Of a stretch of 5,437 nt of DNA, positions 1-5,354 are shown in pieces. The DNA comes from an uncultured Lachnospiraceae bacterium (GTDB lineage Bacteria > Bacillota > Clostridia > Lachnospirales > Lachnospiraceae), in assembly GCA_902766845.1 (NCBI GenBank), contig CACXFD010000158.1, positions 1 to 5,437 on the forward strand, read 5' to 3'. The position numbers and the translations under genes were made by a program. The stretch's first letter is position 1. Every line of letters begins with the position of its first letter. Below the pieces are notes generated by a model that ran no database searches, had not been told where the DNA came from, and saw nothing but the letters and a program-made list of their open reading frames with translations.

Positions 1-264
1 TTTATTTGTAAGATCAAGAGCTTCATCAAGAGTTTTGCCCTTGATCAGTTCTGTTGCCATTGAACTGGTAGCGATCGCGCTGCCGCATCCGAAGGTTTTG
101 AATTTGACGTCCTCGATCCTGTCATCTCTGATCTTGAGGTACATCTTCATGATGTCGCCGCACTTGGCGTTTCCGACCTCTCCGACTCCGTCCGCGTCTT
201 CGATCACGCCGACGTTGCGCGGGTGGCGGAAATGATCCATGACCTTTTCACTGTATAATGCCAT
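1..264 (-). CDS. nifU: NifU/IscU-type iron-sulfur cluster scaffold protein, N-terminal part
   Basis: This gene is cut by the left edge: 88 codons are present and the stop lies outside. The protein begins MALYSEKVMDHFRHPRNVG, the usual opening of the NifU N-terminal/IscU fold. Two of the three cluster-ligand cysteines are visible, C35 in the motif KCGD (with D37, the conserved aspartate that makes the bound cluster labile) and C60 in TFGCGSAIA. The third cysteine of the family lies further on, beyond the window. Such proteins act in the cytoplasm, receiving sulfur from a cysteine desulfurase and iron to build a [2Fe-2S] cluster that is passed to client proteins. It follows nifS by 15 bases on the same strand and is almost certainly co-transcribed with it. 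The start is fixed by a strong AAAGGAGG ribosome binding site that overlaps the nifS stop codon. Family members in Firmicutes are usually about 120 to 150 residues, so a small part is missing. Whether a C-terminal Nfu domain follows cannot be seen. Confidence 0.95.
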   Translation of the reverse strand, partial: MALYSEKVMDHFRHPRNVGVIEDADGVGEVGNAKCGDIMKMYLKIRDDRIEDVKFKTFGCGSAIATSSMATELIKGKTLDEALDLTNK

Positions 265-270
265 CTTCCG

Positions 271-282
271 GATCCTCCTTTA
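271..282 (-). promoter_or_regulatory. nifU ribosome binding site overlapping the nifS stop codon
   Basis: On the minus strand TAAAGGAGGATC contains the nifS stop codon TAA and, sharing its last two bases, a near-perfect Shine-Dalgarno AAAGGAGG. The nifU ATG follows about eight bases later. The overlap suggests tight translational coupling, with ribosomes that finish nifS delivered straight to nifU. Confidence 0.85.
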
Positions 283-1467
283 CAGGATGAACGGCGTCTT
301 GCCGCTCATCAGGTCCCGCCAGACCGGCGAGAAGCCGCGCAGATACTCCACTACTTCCGTCACGTTCCGAATGATATAATCGACCTGCTCCTCGGTGATG
401 TCCTCGCCGAGGCTCAGTCGGAGAGATCCGTGAGCGACGTCGTGGACACGGCCGATGGCCAGCAGCACATGGCTCGGGTCCAGGGACCCGGACGTACAGG
501 CGCTTCCCGAAGAGGCGCAGATGCCGCGGTCATCCAGCAGAAGCAGGAGAGACTCGCCCTCGATGCCTTCAAAACAGAAGTTGACGTTGCCGGGCAGGCG
601 CTTTTCGGCGTCGCCGTTCAAAGCCGAATGCGGGATCTTCGAGAGGCCCGCGATCAGCCGGTCGCGCAGCGCGGACTGGGGGGCGGCATTCTGTTCCCGG
701 TGGGCGGCCGCTTCGGTCAGCGCCACGGCCATCGCAGCCACGGCCGGGGTGTTCTCGGTGACGGCCCGCTTGCCGCGCTCCTGCGCGCCGCCCTCGATCA
801 GGTTCGTCAGCTTCACGCCCTTCCGGGCGTACAGGAAGCCGATGCCCTTGGGACCGTGGAACTTGTGGGCGGAAGCGGAGAGGAGGTCGATGTTGTCCGC
901 TTTGACGTCGATCGGCAGATGCCCCATGGCCTGCACCGCGTCGGTGTGGAACAGGACGCCGTGCTCGCGGCAGATCCGTCCGATCTCGCGGATCGGCTGG
1001 ATCGTGCCGATCTCATTGTTCGCGAACATGACCGTGACCAGACAGGTGTCGTCCCGCAGCGCCGCTTCGACCTCCTCGGGCCGCACGAGGCCGTCCGTGT
1101 GGACGTCCAGCAGCGTGACCTCGAAGCCTTCCGACTCCAGACGCTTCAGCGTATGGAGCACGGCGTGGTGCTCAAAAGCCGTCGAGACGATGTGCCGTTT
1201 TCCGGCCTTCTTCCCGAGCTCCGCCGCAGAGCGGATCGCCTGGTTGTCTGCCTCGCTCCCGCCCGACGTGAACAGGATCTCCCGCGGATCCGCGCCGATC
1301 ACGGCGGCGATCTCCTGACGGGCCTGCTCGAGGACTTCCCTGGCGCGCTGGCCCAGCTCATAAAGGCTGGATGGGTTCCCGTACTGCTGCTCCAGACATC
1401 GGACCATCGTGGCCAGGGCAGCCGGGCTCATGGGGGTGGTGGCGGCATTGTCCGCGTAGATCATCAT
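280..1467 (-). CDS. nifS: Cysteine desulfurase, NifS type
   Basis: This is a pyridoxal-phosphate enzyme that removes sulfur from L-cysteine, giving alanine and an enzyme persulfide that feeds iron-sulfur cluster assembly. The 395 residues match the usual family length. The start IYADNAATTP is the class V aminotransferase opening. SGGSEADN (68-75) and EHHAVL (99-104) line the cofactor pocket, and HTDAVQAMGH (174-183) has the aspartate and glutamine that contact the PLP ring. K202 in SAHKFHGPKG is the Schiff-base lysine. The catalytic cysteine is C324 in SSGSACTSGSLDPSHVL. The SGSLDPSHVL ending is more like NifS than the SASLEPS form of enterobacterial IscS. It is the first gene of a nifS-nifU unit facing away from iscR. 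Two adjacent ATG codons open the frame. The ribosome binding site is 6 bases from the first and 9 from the second, so the real start may be one codon later. Nothing is truncated or missing. The alternative of a tRNA-thiolation-specific desulfurase is less likely given nifU and iscR alongside. Confidence 0.98.
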   Translation of the reverse strand: MMIYADNAATTPMSPAALATMVRCLEQQYGNPSSLYELGQRAREVLEQARQEIAAVIGADPREILFTSGGSEADNQAIRSAAELGKKAGKRHIVSTAFEHHAVLHTLKRLESEGFEVTLLDVHTDGLVRPEEVEAALRDDTCLVTVMFANNEIGTIQPIREIGRICREHGVLFHTDAVQAMGHLPIDVKADNIDLLSASAHKFHGPKGIGFLYARKGVKLTNLIEGGAQERGKRAVTENTPAVAAMAVALTEAAAHREQNAAPQSALRDRLIAGLSKIPHSALNGDAEKRLPGNVNFCFEGIEGESLLLLLDDRGICASSGSACTSGSLDPSHVLLAIGRVHDVAHGSLRLSLGEDITEEQVDYIIRNVTEVVEYLRGFSPVWRDLMSGKTPFIL

Positions 1468-1473
1468 GAGTCT

Positions 1474-1479
1474 TCTCCT
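1474..1479 (-). promoter_or_regulatory. nifS ribosome binding site
   Basis: AGGAGA on the minus strand lies 6 bases before the first ATG (1467-1465) and 9 bases before the second (1464-1462). The second spacing is closer to the usual optimum and gives the common family N-terminus MIYADNAAT, so the second ATG may be preferred. Confidence 0.7.
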
Positions 1480-1503
1480 GAATCGGTATTTGTCTCGAAC
1501 TTT

Positions 1504-1535
1504 GGGTCCCGCCGGCCGTATCCTTCGGCTGACCC
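1504..1535 (-). other. Possible hairpin in the nifS leader RNA
   Basis: In the predicted untranslated leader of nifS (about 77 bases from the -10-derived start), GGGTC pairs with GACCC and, nested inside, GCCG pairs with CGGC around a 7-base loop. The two sides are asymmetric (1 versus 6 unpaired bases), and no T-run follows. I recognise no known riboswitch here, and in GC-rich DNA this may be chance. Confidence 0.25.
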
Positions 1536-1550
1536 GTAACCTCTGATCGC

Positions 1551-1579
1551 AGTATACGCCTATTTACCTACCACGTCAA
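1551..1579 (-). promoter_or_regulatory. nifS-nifU promoter
   Basis: On the minus strand TTGACG (1579-1574) and TATACT (1556-1551) are separated by exactly 17 bases, a strong sigma-A-type promoter. It would start transcription near 1544. The spacer contains TAGGTAAATAG, one arm of the dyad operator, so a bound repressor would cover the -35 box and spacer. No other promoter is needed for nifS and nifU. Confidence 0.85.
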
Positions 1580-1587
1580 TAGGTAAA
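1563..1587. promoter_or_regulatory. 25-bp perfect dyad, probable IscR operator over the nifS promoter
   Basis: TTTACCTA (1563-1570) and TAGGTAAA (1580-1587) form a perfect 8-bp inverted repeat with a 9-bp centre. The total length of 25 bp matches the span of sites bound by IscR-family dimers. The centre contains the nifS -35 box. The same half-site recurs at the iscR promoter, which ties the motif to the regulator encoded next door. The dyad itself is seen in the sequence; that IscR binds it is inferred. Confidence 0.75.
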
Positions 1588-1603
1588 ATAAAACAAAAAA
1601 GAC

Positions 1604-1633
1604 TTGCCTTTTCGAATTACCCTTGGGTATAAT
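1604..1633 (+). promoter_or_regulatory. iscR promoter
   Basis: TTGCCT (1604-1609) and TATAAT (1628-1633) with an 18-base spacer make a sigma-A-type promoter with a perfect -10 box. Transcription would start near 1640, leaving a leader of about 130 bases before the iscR ATG. The -35 boxes of this promoter and of the opposing nifS promoter are only about 24 bases apart, so the two polymerases may interfere. Confidence 0.8.
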
Positions 1634-1640
1634 AGGTAAA
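1616..1640. promoter_or_regulatory. Second 25-bp dyad with one degenerate arm, probable operator at the iscR promoter
   Basis: The arm TAGGTAAA (1633-1640) is identical to the nifS-side arm. The opposing arm ATTACCCT (1616-1623) matches TTTACCTA at 5 of 8 positions at the same 9-bp spacing. The dyad covers the whole -10 box and the expected start of transcription, a position suited to repression. This points to autoregulation of iscR, perhaps weaker than control of nifS because one arm is imperfect. Binding is inferred. Confidence 0.6.
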
Positions 1641-1673
1641 TAGAACGGACACACCGGGCCGTCCGGAGACCGG

Positions 1674-1697
1674 TCCCGGCCGCCGCGGCGCCCGGGA
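1674..1697 (+). other. GC-rich hairpin in the iscR leader
   Basis: TCCCGG (1674-1679) pairs perfectly with CCGGGA (1692-1697). After one C-C mismatch, CGC pairs with GCG inside, around a CGCG loop. No T-run follows, so it is not a simple intrinsic terminator. A weaker 5-bp stem, CGGAC/GTCCG, lies just upstream (1646-1665). These may shape leader stability or translation. I do not recognise them as a known RNA family. Confidence 0.45.
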
Positions 1698-1701
1698 AAG
1701 C

Positions 1702-1759
1702 GGATGGCCGGTGCAGCCGACAGGGAGAGAGGAAGGCCGGTTCAGCCGTCCGGAAAGGA
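1702..1759 (+). repeat. Imperfect 29-bp tandem repeat in the iscR leader
   Basis: The unit at 1702-1730 and the unit at 1731-1759 match at 22 of 29 positions. The best-kept part is GGCCGGTGCAGCCG (1706-1719) against GGCCGGTTCAGCCG (1735-1748). Each unit ends in a purine-rich stretch, and the second runs into the true ribosome binding site. The first copy contains an in-frame ATG at 1704 without good spacing to a Shine-Dalgarno. It looks like a local duplication of the region upstream of the start. Confidence 0.6.
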
Positions 1760-1764
1760 AGGAG
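1755..1764 (+). promoter_or_regulatory. iscR ribosome binding site that decides the start
   Basis: AAGGAAGGAG ends 5 bases before the ATG at 1770. Together with the family N-terminus MISTKGRYALR, this selects 1770 over the in-frame ATG at 1704, which would add 22 residues of low-complexity sequence unlike Rrf2 proteins. Confidence 0.85.
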
Positions 1765-1769
1765 CAGAG

Positions 1770-2180
1770 ATGATCTCGACCAAAGGAAGATATGCGCTGC
1801 GTGTGATGATCGATCTGGCGGACCATGCCGGGGAAGGGCACATCCCGCTCAAGGAGATCGCGGAGCGGCAGGAGATCTCCAAAAAGTATCTGGAGATCAT
1901 CGTCAAGGACCTGGTGGCCGGCGGGCTCGTGACCGGCGTGAGCGGAAAGGGCGGCGGATACTGCCTGGTGCGCCGGCCGGAGGAGTATTCGGTCGGAGAG
2001 ATACTGGAAAAGACGGAGGGGTCGCTGGCGGCCGTTGCGTGCCTTTCAAAAGACGTGCTGCCGTGCCCGCGGGCCGCGGAATGCCGGACGCTTCCGCTCT
2101 GGGCGGAGTATGACCGGCTGATCCATGACTTCTTTTACGGCAAGAAGCTCAGCGACCTGACCGGTCAGAGAGGAATTTGA
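1770..2180 (+). CDS. iscR: Rrf2-family iron-sulfur-sensing transcriptional regulator, IscR-like
   Basis: The 136-residue protein is a DNA-binding regulator thought to sense iron-sulfur cluster supply. MISTKGRYALRVMIDLA opens the Rrf2 winged-helix domain. IAERQEISKKYLEIIVKDL (30-48) holds the recognition helix, and GKGGGYCL (59-66) is the wing. E42 lines up with the glutamate that in E. coli IscR governs discrimination between site classes. Three cysteines, C91, C99 and C105, sit where IscR holds its [2Fe-2S] cluster. Their spacing is C-X7-C-X5-C, against C-X5-C-X5-C in E. coli. The extra cysteine C65 lies in the wing. These cysteines argue against the cluster-free relative CymR. The gene faces away from nifS-nifU across a shared regulatory region with two matching dyads, so it probably represses both itself and nifS-nifU when clusters are plentiful. 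The stop is followed after 40 bases by a strong terminator, so it is a single-gene unit. Confidence 0.95.
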   Translation: MISTKGRYALRVMIDLADHAGEGHIPLKEIAERQEISKKYLEIIVKDLVAGGLVTGVSGKGGGYCLVRRPEEYSVGEILEKTEGSLAAVACLSKDVLPCPRAAECRTLPLWAEYDRLIHDFFYGKKLSDLTGQRGI

Positions 2181-2220
2181 CGTGGCCGGCTGGAAAAGAG
2201 GACACGCAACAGATGATAGA

Positions 2221-2246
2221 AGAGGCCGCGGGAGCCCGCGGCCTCT
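2221..2246. terminator. Bidirectional intrinsic terminator between iscR and trkH
   Basis: A perfect 12-bp stem, AGAGGCCGCGGG (2221-2232) with CCCGCGGCCTCT (2235-2246), is separated by two bases, so the top pair probably opens to form a tetraloop. On the plus strand the tail runs TCTTTCTTAT, ending iscR. On the minus strand the tail is TCTTCTATC, weaker but plausible for ending trkA-trkH, whose stop codon is only 8 bases away. It insulates the two converging units. Confidence 0.9.
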
Positions 2247-2254
2247 TTCTTATC

Positions 2255-3694
2255 TCAGAACTTTTTCCAGGTGCGCGGCAGGAACAGCACGAGCAGCGGG
2301 AACAGCTCCAGACGGCCGGCCAGCATGTCGAAGATCAGGACACATTTGGCCGGGGCCGTATAGACGGAATAGTTGGCGGCCGGCCCCACGAGATCCAGGC
2401 CCGGGCCGATGTTGTTCAGCGTGGCTGCGACTGCGGACAGGTTGGTGGAGGTCCCGAGCCCCTGGATCGAGATCAGCAGGAACGAGACCGCGAAGATCAG
2501 CACGTAGACGGCCAGGAACGTGTTTGTAGAGTGGACTACCTCGCGCTCGAGCGGCTTTCCGTCCATGTGGACCTTGCGGACCGCGTGCGGATGCAGCATG
2601 GCCTGGAACTCGAGCCGGATGTTCTTGAGCAGGATCAGCAGGCGGGAGACCTTCATGCCGCCGCCGGTGGAGCCGGCGCAGGCGCCGCAGATCATCAGCA
2701 GGAGCAGAATCGTCCGGGACAGCTCCGGCCAGGCGCTGAAGTCCCGGGTGGAGTAGCCGGTCGTCGTGATGACGGAGCCTACCTGGAACGCCGCGTGGTG
2801 GAAGGCTTCGAACGCGGTCGGCGAGAGCTTCAGCGTGTTCAGCGTGATCACGAGCACCGACGCTGCGATGATCCCCAGATACGCGCGGACCTCCTCGCTC
2901 TTGAAAGCCTGCCGGACGTTCTTCGTCAGCAGCAGGAAATAGAGGTTGAAGTTGACGCCGAACAGGATCATGAAGACCGTGATGATGCCCTGCTGGAGCA
3001 CGGTGTAGGAGGCGATGCTGTCATTGCGGATCCCGAAGCCGCCGGTGCCGGCCGTGCCGAAGGTCAGCACGAGGCTGTCGAACACGGGCATGCGGGCGAG
3101 CAGCAGCAGGATGACCATCAGGACCGTCATGCCCAGATAGATCTGATACAGGACCTTGGCCGTGGAGCGCACCTTGGGCACCAGCCGGCTCACGGACGGG
3201 CCCGGGCTCTCCGCCTTCATGATGTTCATCGGCGTGCCGCCGGCCAGCGGCAGCAGCGAGAGCAGGAAGACCAGGACGCCCATGCCTCCGATCCAGTGCG
3301 TGAAGCTGCGCCAGAACAGGATGCAGCGCGGCAGGCCCTCGACGTCCGGCAGGATGCTGGCCCCGGTGGTCGTGAAGCCGCTGACGGTCTCAAACAGCGC
3401 GTCCACCGGATGGGTGATGGCGCCGGACAGCATAAACGGCAGGCTTCCGAAGACGGACAGCGCCAGCCAGGACAGGGCCACGGTGACCATGGCCTCCCGG
3501 ACGTAGAAGACTCTGGCCGTAGGCTTTTTGAACGTCAGCGGGAAGCTGGCGGCCAGGCCGATCAGCGCGGACCAGAGGATGGGCCAGGCCGCGGCCTCCC
3601 GGCAGATGAGCCCCGTTATGAACGAAGGCAGCATCAGTCCGGCTTCGATTCGCAGGACCCAGCCGATGATGTAAAAACAGATCGCGTAATTCAT
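2255..3694 (-). CDS. trkH: Trk potassium uptake system, membrane pore subunit TrkH
   Basis: This 479-residue integral membrane protein of the SKT family forms the potassium path of a Trk system and works with cytoplasmic TrkA. E. coli TrkH is of nearly the same length. Four M1-P-M2 repeats can be traced from their pore loops: SGFTTTGAS (105-113), TFGTAGTGGFG (211-221), ITTTGYST (309-316) and LNNIGPGL (426-433). Each has the filter glycine. FWRSFTHWIGGMGVLV (127-142) is a typical TrkH signature after the first pore loop. GACAGSTGGGMK (337-348) lies in the third repeat, where the family has a gating loop in the M2 helix. R461 in AGRLELFP is the conserved arginine of the last helix. It is the second gene after trkA, 72 bases downstream on the same strand. 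Its ribosome binding site GGGAG (3705-3709) is modest and lies two bases beyond a large hairpin. No frameshift or missing filter is seen. A KtrB-type assignment is less likely because the partner has two RCK domains and the N-terminus is of TrkH type. Confidence 0.96.
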   Translation of the reverse strand: MNYAICFYIIGWVLRIEAGLMLPSFITGLICREAAAWPILWSALIGLAASFPLTFKKPTARVFYVREAMVTVALSWLALSVFGSLPFMLSGAITHPVDALFETVSGFTTTGASILPDVEGLPRCILFWRSFTHWIGGMGVLVFLLSLLPLAGGTPMNIMKAESPGPSVSRLVPKVRSTAKVLYQIYLGMTVLMVILLLLARMPVFDSLVLTFGTAGTGGFGIRNDSIASYTVLQQGIITVFMILFGVNFNLYFLLLTKNVRQAFKSEEVRAYLGIIAASVLVITLNTLKLSPTAFEAFHHAAFQVGSVITTTGYSTRDFSAWPELSRTILLLLMICGACAGSTGGGMKVSRLLILLKNIRLEFQAMLHPHAVRKVHMDGKPLEREVVHSTNTFLAVYVLIFAVSFLLISIQGLGTSTNLSAVAATLNNIGPGLDLVGPAANYSVYTAPAKCVLIFDMLAGRLELFPLLVLFLPRTWKKF

Positions 3695-3711
3695 CGCAGG
3701 TTATCTCCCGG

Positions 3712-3757
3712 GGACCGGCCGCGCAAACGGCCCGCAGGCTGTTTGCGCGCCCGGTCC
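3712..3757 (-). other. Large intercistronic hairpin between trkA and trkH
   Basis: GGACCGG (3712-3718) pairs with CCGGTCC (3751-3757). After one mismatch, CGCGCAAAC (3720-3728) pairs with GTTTGCGCG (3741-3749). After another, GCC pairs with GGC around a 4-base loop. This gives 19 pairs in 21 positions. It begins 9 bases after the trkA stop and ends 17 bases before the trkH start, with the trkH ribosome binding site immediately beyond. No T-run follows on either strand, so a classical terminator is unlikely. A role in mRNA stability, partial attenuation or control of trkH translation is inferred. Confidence 0.75.
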
Positions 3758-3766
3758 GCTCTTTCC

Positions 3767-5119
3767 TTACCGCAGGATGTCTTCGATGTCCTGCAGGCCC
3801 GCATGCGTGGTGACCACGATGACCGTGTCCCCGACCTCGAACGTATCGCGGCCGCGCGGGACCAGGATGGTGCCGTGGCGGTTGATGCAGCCGACCAGCA
3901 GATTGTCCTTCAGGTCCAGGTCCATCAGCGGCGTGCCGGTGAACTTGCAGGTGTCCCGGATCGTGAATTCCAGCGCCTCGGCCTGGTCGTCCAGGATCCG
4001 GTAGAGGGTCTCCACATTGGAACCGATCGAGTTCTGCATCGCCCGCACATACTGCAGGATGTAATCCGAAGTGACGGATTTCGGGAAGATGACCGAACCG
4101 ATGTCCAGCTCTTCGAGGATGTTGTCGAAATCCATCCGCGAGATCTTTGTGATCAGCTTGCCCTGCGTGTGCTTTTTGGCAAAGAGCGAGAGCAGGATGT
4201 TCTCCTCGTCCATGTTCGTCATGGCCACGAAGGCCTCGGCATGCGTCAGGCCTTCCTCAAGGAGCAGTTCCCGGTTGGTGCCGTCGCCGCAGATGACCGT
4301 GGCGGCCGGCAGCAGGTCGGAGAGCTCTTCGCAGCGCTCCATGTTCTTCTCGATGATCCGCACGTCGATGTGCATGCTAAGCAGCATCTTCGCGAGATAA
4401 TAGCCCATCTTGCCGCCGCCCACGAGCAGGGCGTTTCTGACCTGGTTGGTCTTCAGGCCGATGGCAGCAAAGAACTGCGCGGCGTTCTGGGGCGTCGCGA
4501 TCAGCGAGATCGTGTCATCGTTCTTCAGGACAAAGGAGCCGTCCGGGATGATGACCTGACCGCCGCGCTGGACGCCGCAGATCAGGATGTCCGCGCGGAA
4601 GCGCTCCGCGAGCGTGCTGATAGCGGCCCCGTCCAGACCGAATTCCGGCTGGGCCTTGAACTTCAGCAGCTCCACGCGCCCTTTGGCGAACGTGTCGATC
4701 GTGATGGCGGACGGGAAGCGCAGCAGGCGGGAGACTTCCGCCGCGGCCGCGTATTCGGGATTGATCGTCATCGAGATCCCGAGTCTTTCCTTAATAAAAT
4801 CCAGTTCCTGGCTGTAGACCGGGTTGCGCACGCGCGCGATGGTCTGGCAGTGTCCGGTCTTCTGGGCGATCAGGCAGCACAGCAGGTTCAGCTCGTCCGA
4901 GTCCGTGACCGCGATCACGATATCCGCCTCGGCGATGCCGGCCTCCATCTGGACGCTGATATTGGCGCCGTTGCCGACGATCTGCAGGGCGTCGATCTCT
5001 TCGGGCACCTTCTGCATGCGCTCGGCGTCGACGTCGACGAGCGTGAGGTCATGTTCGCGGTAGAGCTTGCGGGCCAGGTTGATGCCGACCTTGCCGCATC
5101 CGATGATGATGATCTTCAT
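3767..5119 (-). CDS. trkA: Trk potassium uptake system, nucleotide-binding regulatory subunit TrkA
   Basis: This 450-residue peripheral membrane protein binds NAD(H) and other nucleotides and gates the TrkH pore from the cytoplasmic side. It has two tandem halves, each an RCK_N Rossmann domain followed by an RCK_C domain. The first half has MKIIIIGCGKVGINLA, with the G7-x-G9-x-x-G12 loop and the acidic strand end LVDVD (27-31). The second half has NALLVGGGKMGYYLA (229-243), with G234-x-G236-x-x-G239 and RIIEKN (254-259). The RCK_C parts fall near 142-222 and 371-450. The length matches E. coli TrkA and differs from KtrA, which has a single unit of about 220 residues. Both dinucleotide loops are intact. 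It is the first gene of a trkA-trkH unit with its own promoter. The start is supported by GGAG (5129-5132), 9 bases upstream, directly beside a perfect GC hairpin. Confidence 0.97.
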   Translation of the reverse strand: MKIIIIGCGKVGINLARKLYREHDLTLVDVDAERMQKVPEEIDALQIVGNGANISVQMEAGIAEADIVIAVTDSDELNLLCCLIAQKTGHCQTIARVRNPVYSQELDFIKERLGISMTINPEYAAAAEVSRLLRFPSAITIDTFAKGRVELLKFKAQPEFGLDGAAISTLAERFRADILICGVQRGGQVIIPDGSFVLKNDDTISLIATPQNAAQFFAAIGLKTNQVRNALLVGGGKMGYYLAKMLLSMHIDVRIIEKNMERCEELSDLLPAATVICGDGTNRELLLEEGLTHAEAFVAMTNMDEENILLSLFAKKHTQGKLITKISRMDFDNILEELDIGSVIFPKSVTSDYILQYVRAMQNSIGSNVETLYRILDDQAEALEFTIRDTCKFTGTPLMDLDLKDNLLVGCINRHGTILVPRGRDTFEVGDTVIVVTTHAGLQDIEDILR

Positions 5120-5128
5120 AAGCGTTTG

Positions 5129-5150
5129 CTCCGCGGCCGCAGGGCGGCCG
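5129..5150 (-). promoter_or_regulatory. trkA ribosome binding site abutting a perfect GC hairpin
   Basis: CGGCCGC and GCGGCCG (5134-5140 and 5144-5150) form a perfect 7-bp stem with a 3-base loop in the leader RNA. The ribosome binding site GGAG (minus strand, 5132-5129) starts one base after the stem and lies 9 bases before the ATG. The stem may limit ribosome access, or may keep the site open by preventing other pairing. The direction of effect cannot be told. Confidence 0.55.
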
Positions 5151-5210
5151 TGTTATCCTTATTTAATATGTGTTGTTCGAAGACGGTTCCTTTTTGCCTA
5201 CAGATACTAA

Positions 5211-5219
5211 ATTATAGCA
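5211..5219 (-). promoter_or_regulatory. trkA-trkH promoter, extended -10 type
   Basis: On the minus strand TGCTATAAT is a consensus -10 box with the TGn extension. No good -35 box lies 16 to 18 bases upstream (the region reads TTTCCTC), which the extended -10 can offset. Transcription would start near 5204, giving a leader of about 85 bases. It is the best candidate for driving trkA and trkH. Confidence 0.65.
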
Positions 5220-5239
5220 CAGTCCGGCGCGGGAGGAAA

Positions 5240-5256
5240 CCTCTTTTTATAAGAGG
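5240..5256. other. Small inverted repeat upstream of the trkA promoter
   Basis: CCTCTT (5240-5245) and AAGAGG (5251-5256) form a perfect 6-bp repeat around TTTAT. It lies about 25 bp upstream of the trkA -10 box, just beyond where a -35 box would be. It could be a regulator site or a weak hairpin. There is no strong T-tail. Confidence 0.3.
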
Positions 5257-5298
5257 GGGCCCGGGTCCGGCCGAAAGGAGAGGTGAGACGGTAAAAGA

Positions 5299-5344
5299 GG
5301 CCCCATTCCGGCCATATTTGTTATATCGCGGCGGGAATGGGGCC
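5299..5344. repeat. 46-bp imperfect palindrome, possible minus-strand terminator or small structured RNA
   Basis: GGCCCCATTCC (5299-5309) is perfectly complementary to GGAATGGGGCC (5334-5344). After a G-G mismatch, GCC (5311-5313) pairs with GGC (5330-5332), enclosing a 16-base AT-rich loop. Read leftward, the stem is followed by TCTTTTACC, a fair terminator tail. On the plus strand no T-run follows. It may end a leftward transcript from outside the window, form a short RNA by itself, or be a copy of a dispersed palindromic repeat. Confidence 0.6.
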
Positions 5345-5354
5345 ATATCTTGGG

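Noticed and set aside
430..1539. Long plus-strand open frames opposite nifS
   Set aside because: These are antisense shadows of a gene with complete PLP-lysine and catalytic-cysteine motifs. No domain and no proper ribosome binding site was seen.
1704..1769. Upstream ATG start for iscR adding 22 residues
   Set aside because: The extension is low-complexity, lies in a tandem repeat and precedes the conserved MISTKGRYALR start, which has its own strong ribosome binding site.
1617..1841. Minus-strand frame of 74 codons across the iscR leader
   Set aside because: It overlaps the iscR promoter, leader and gene start, has no recognisable domain and is best explained as an antisense frame in GC-rich DNA.
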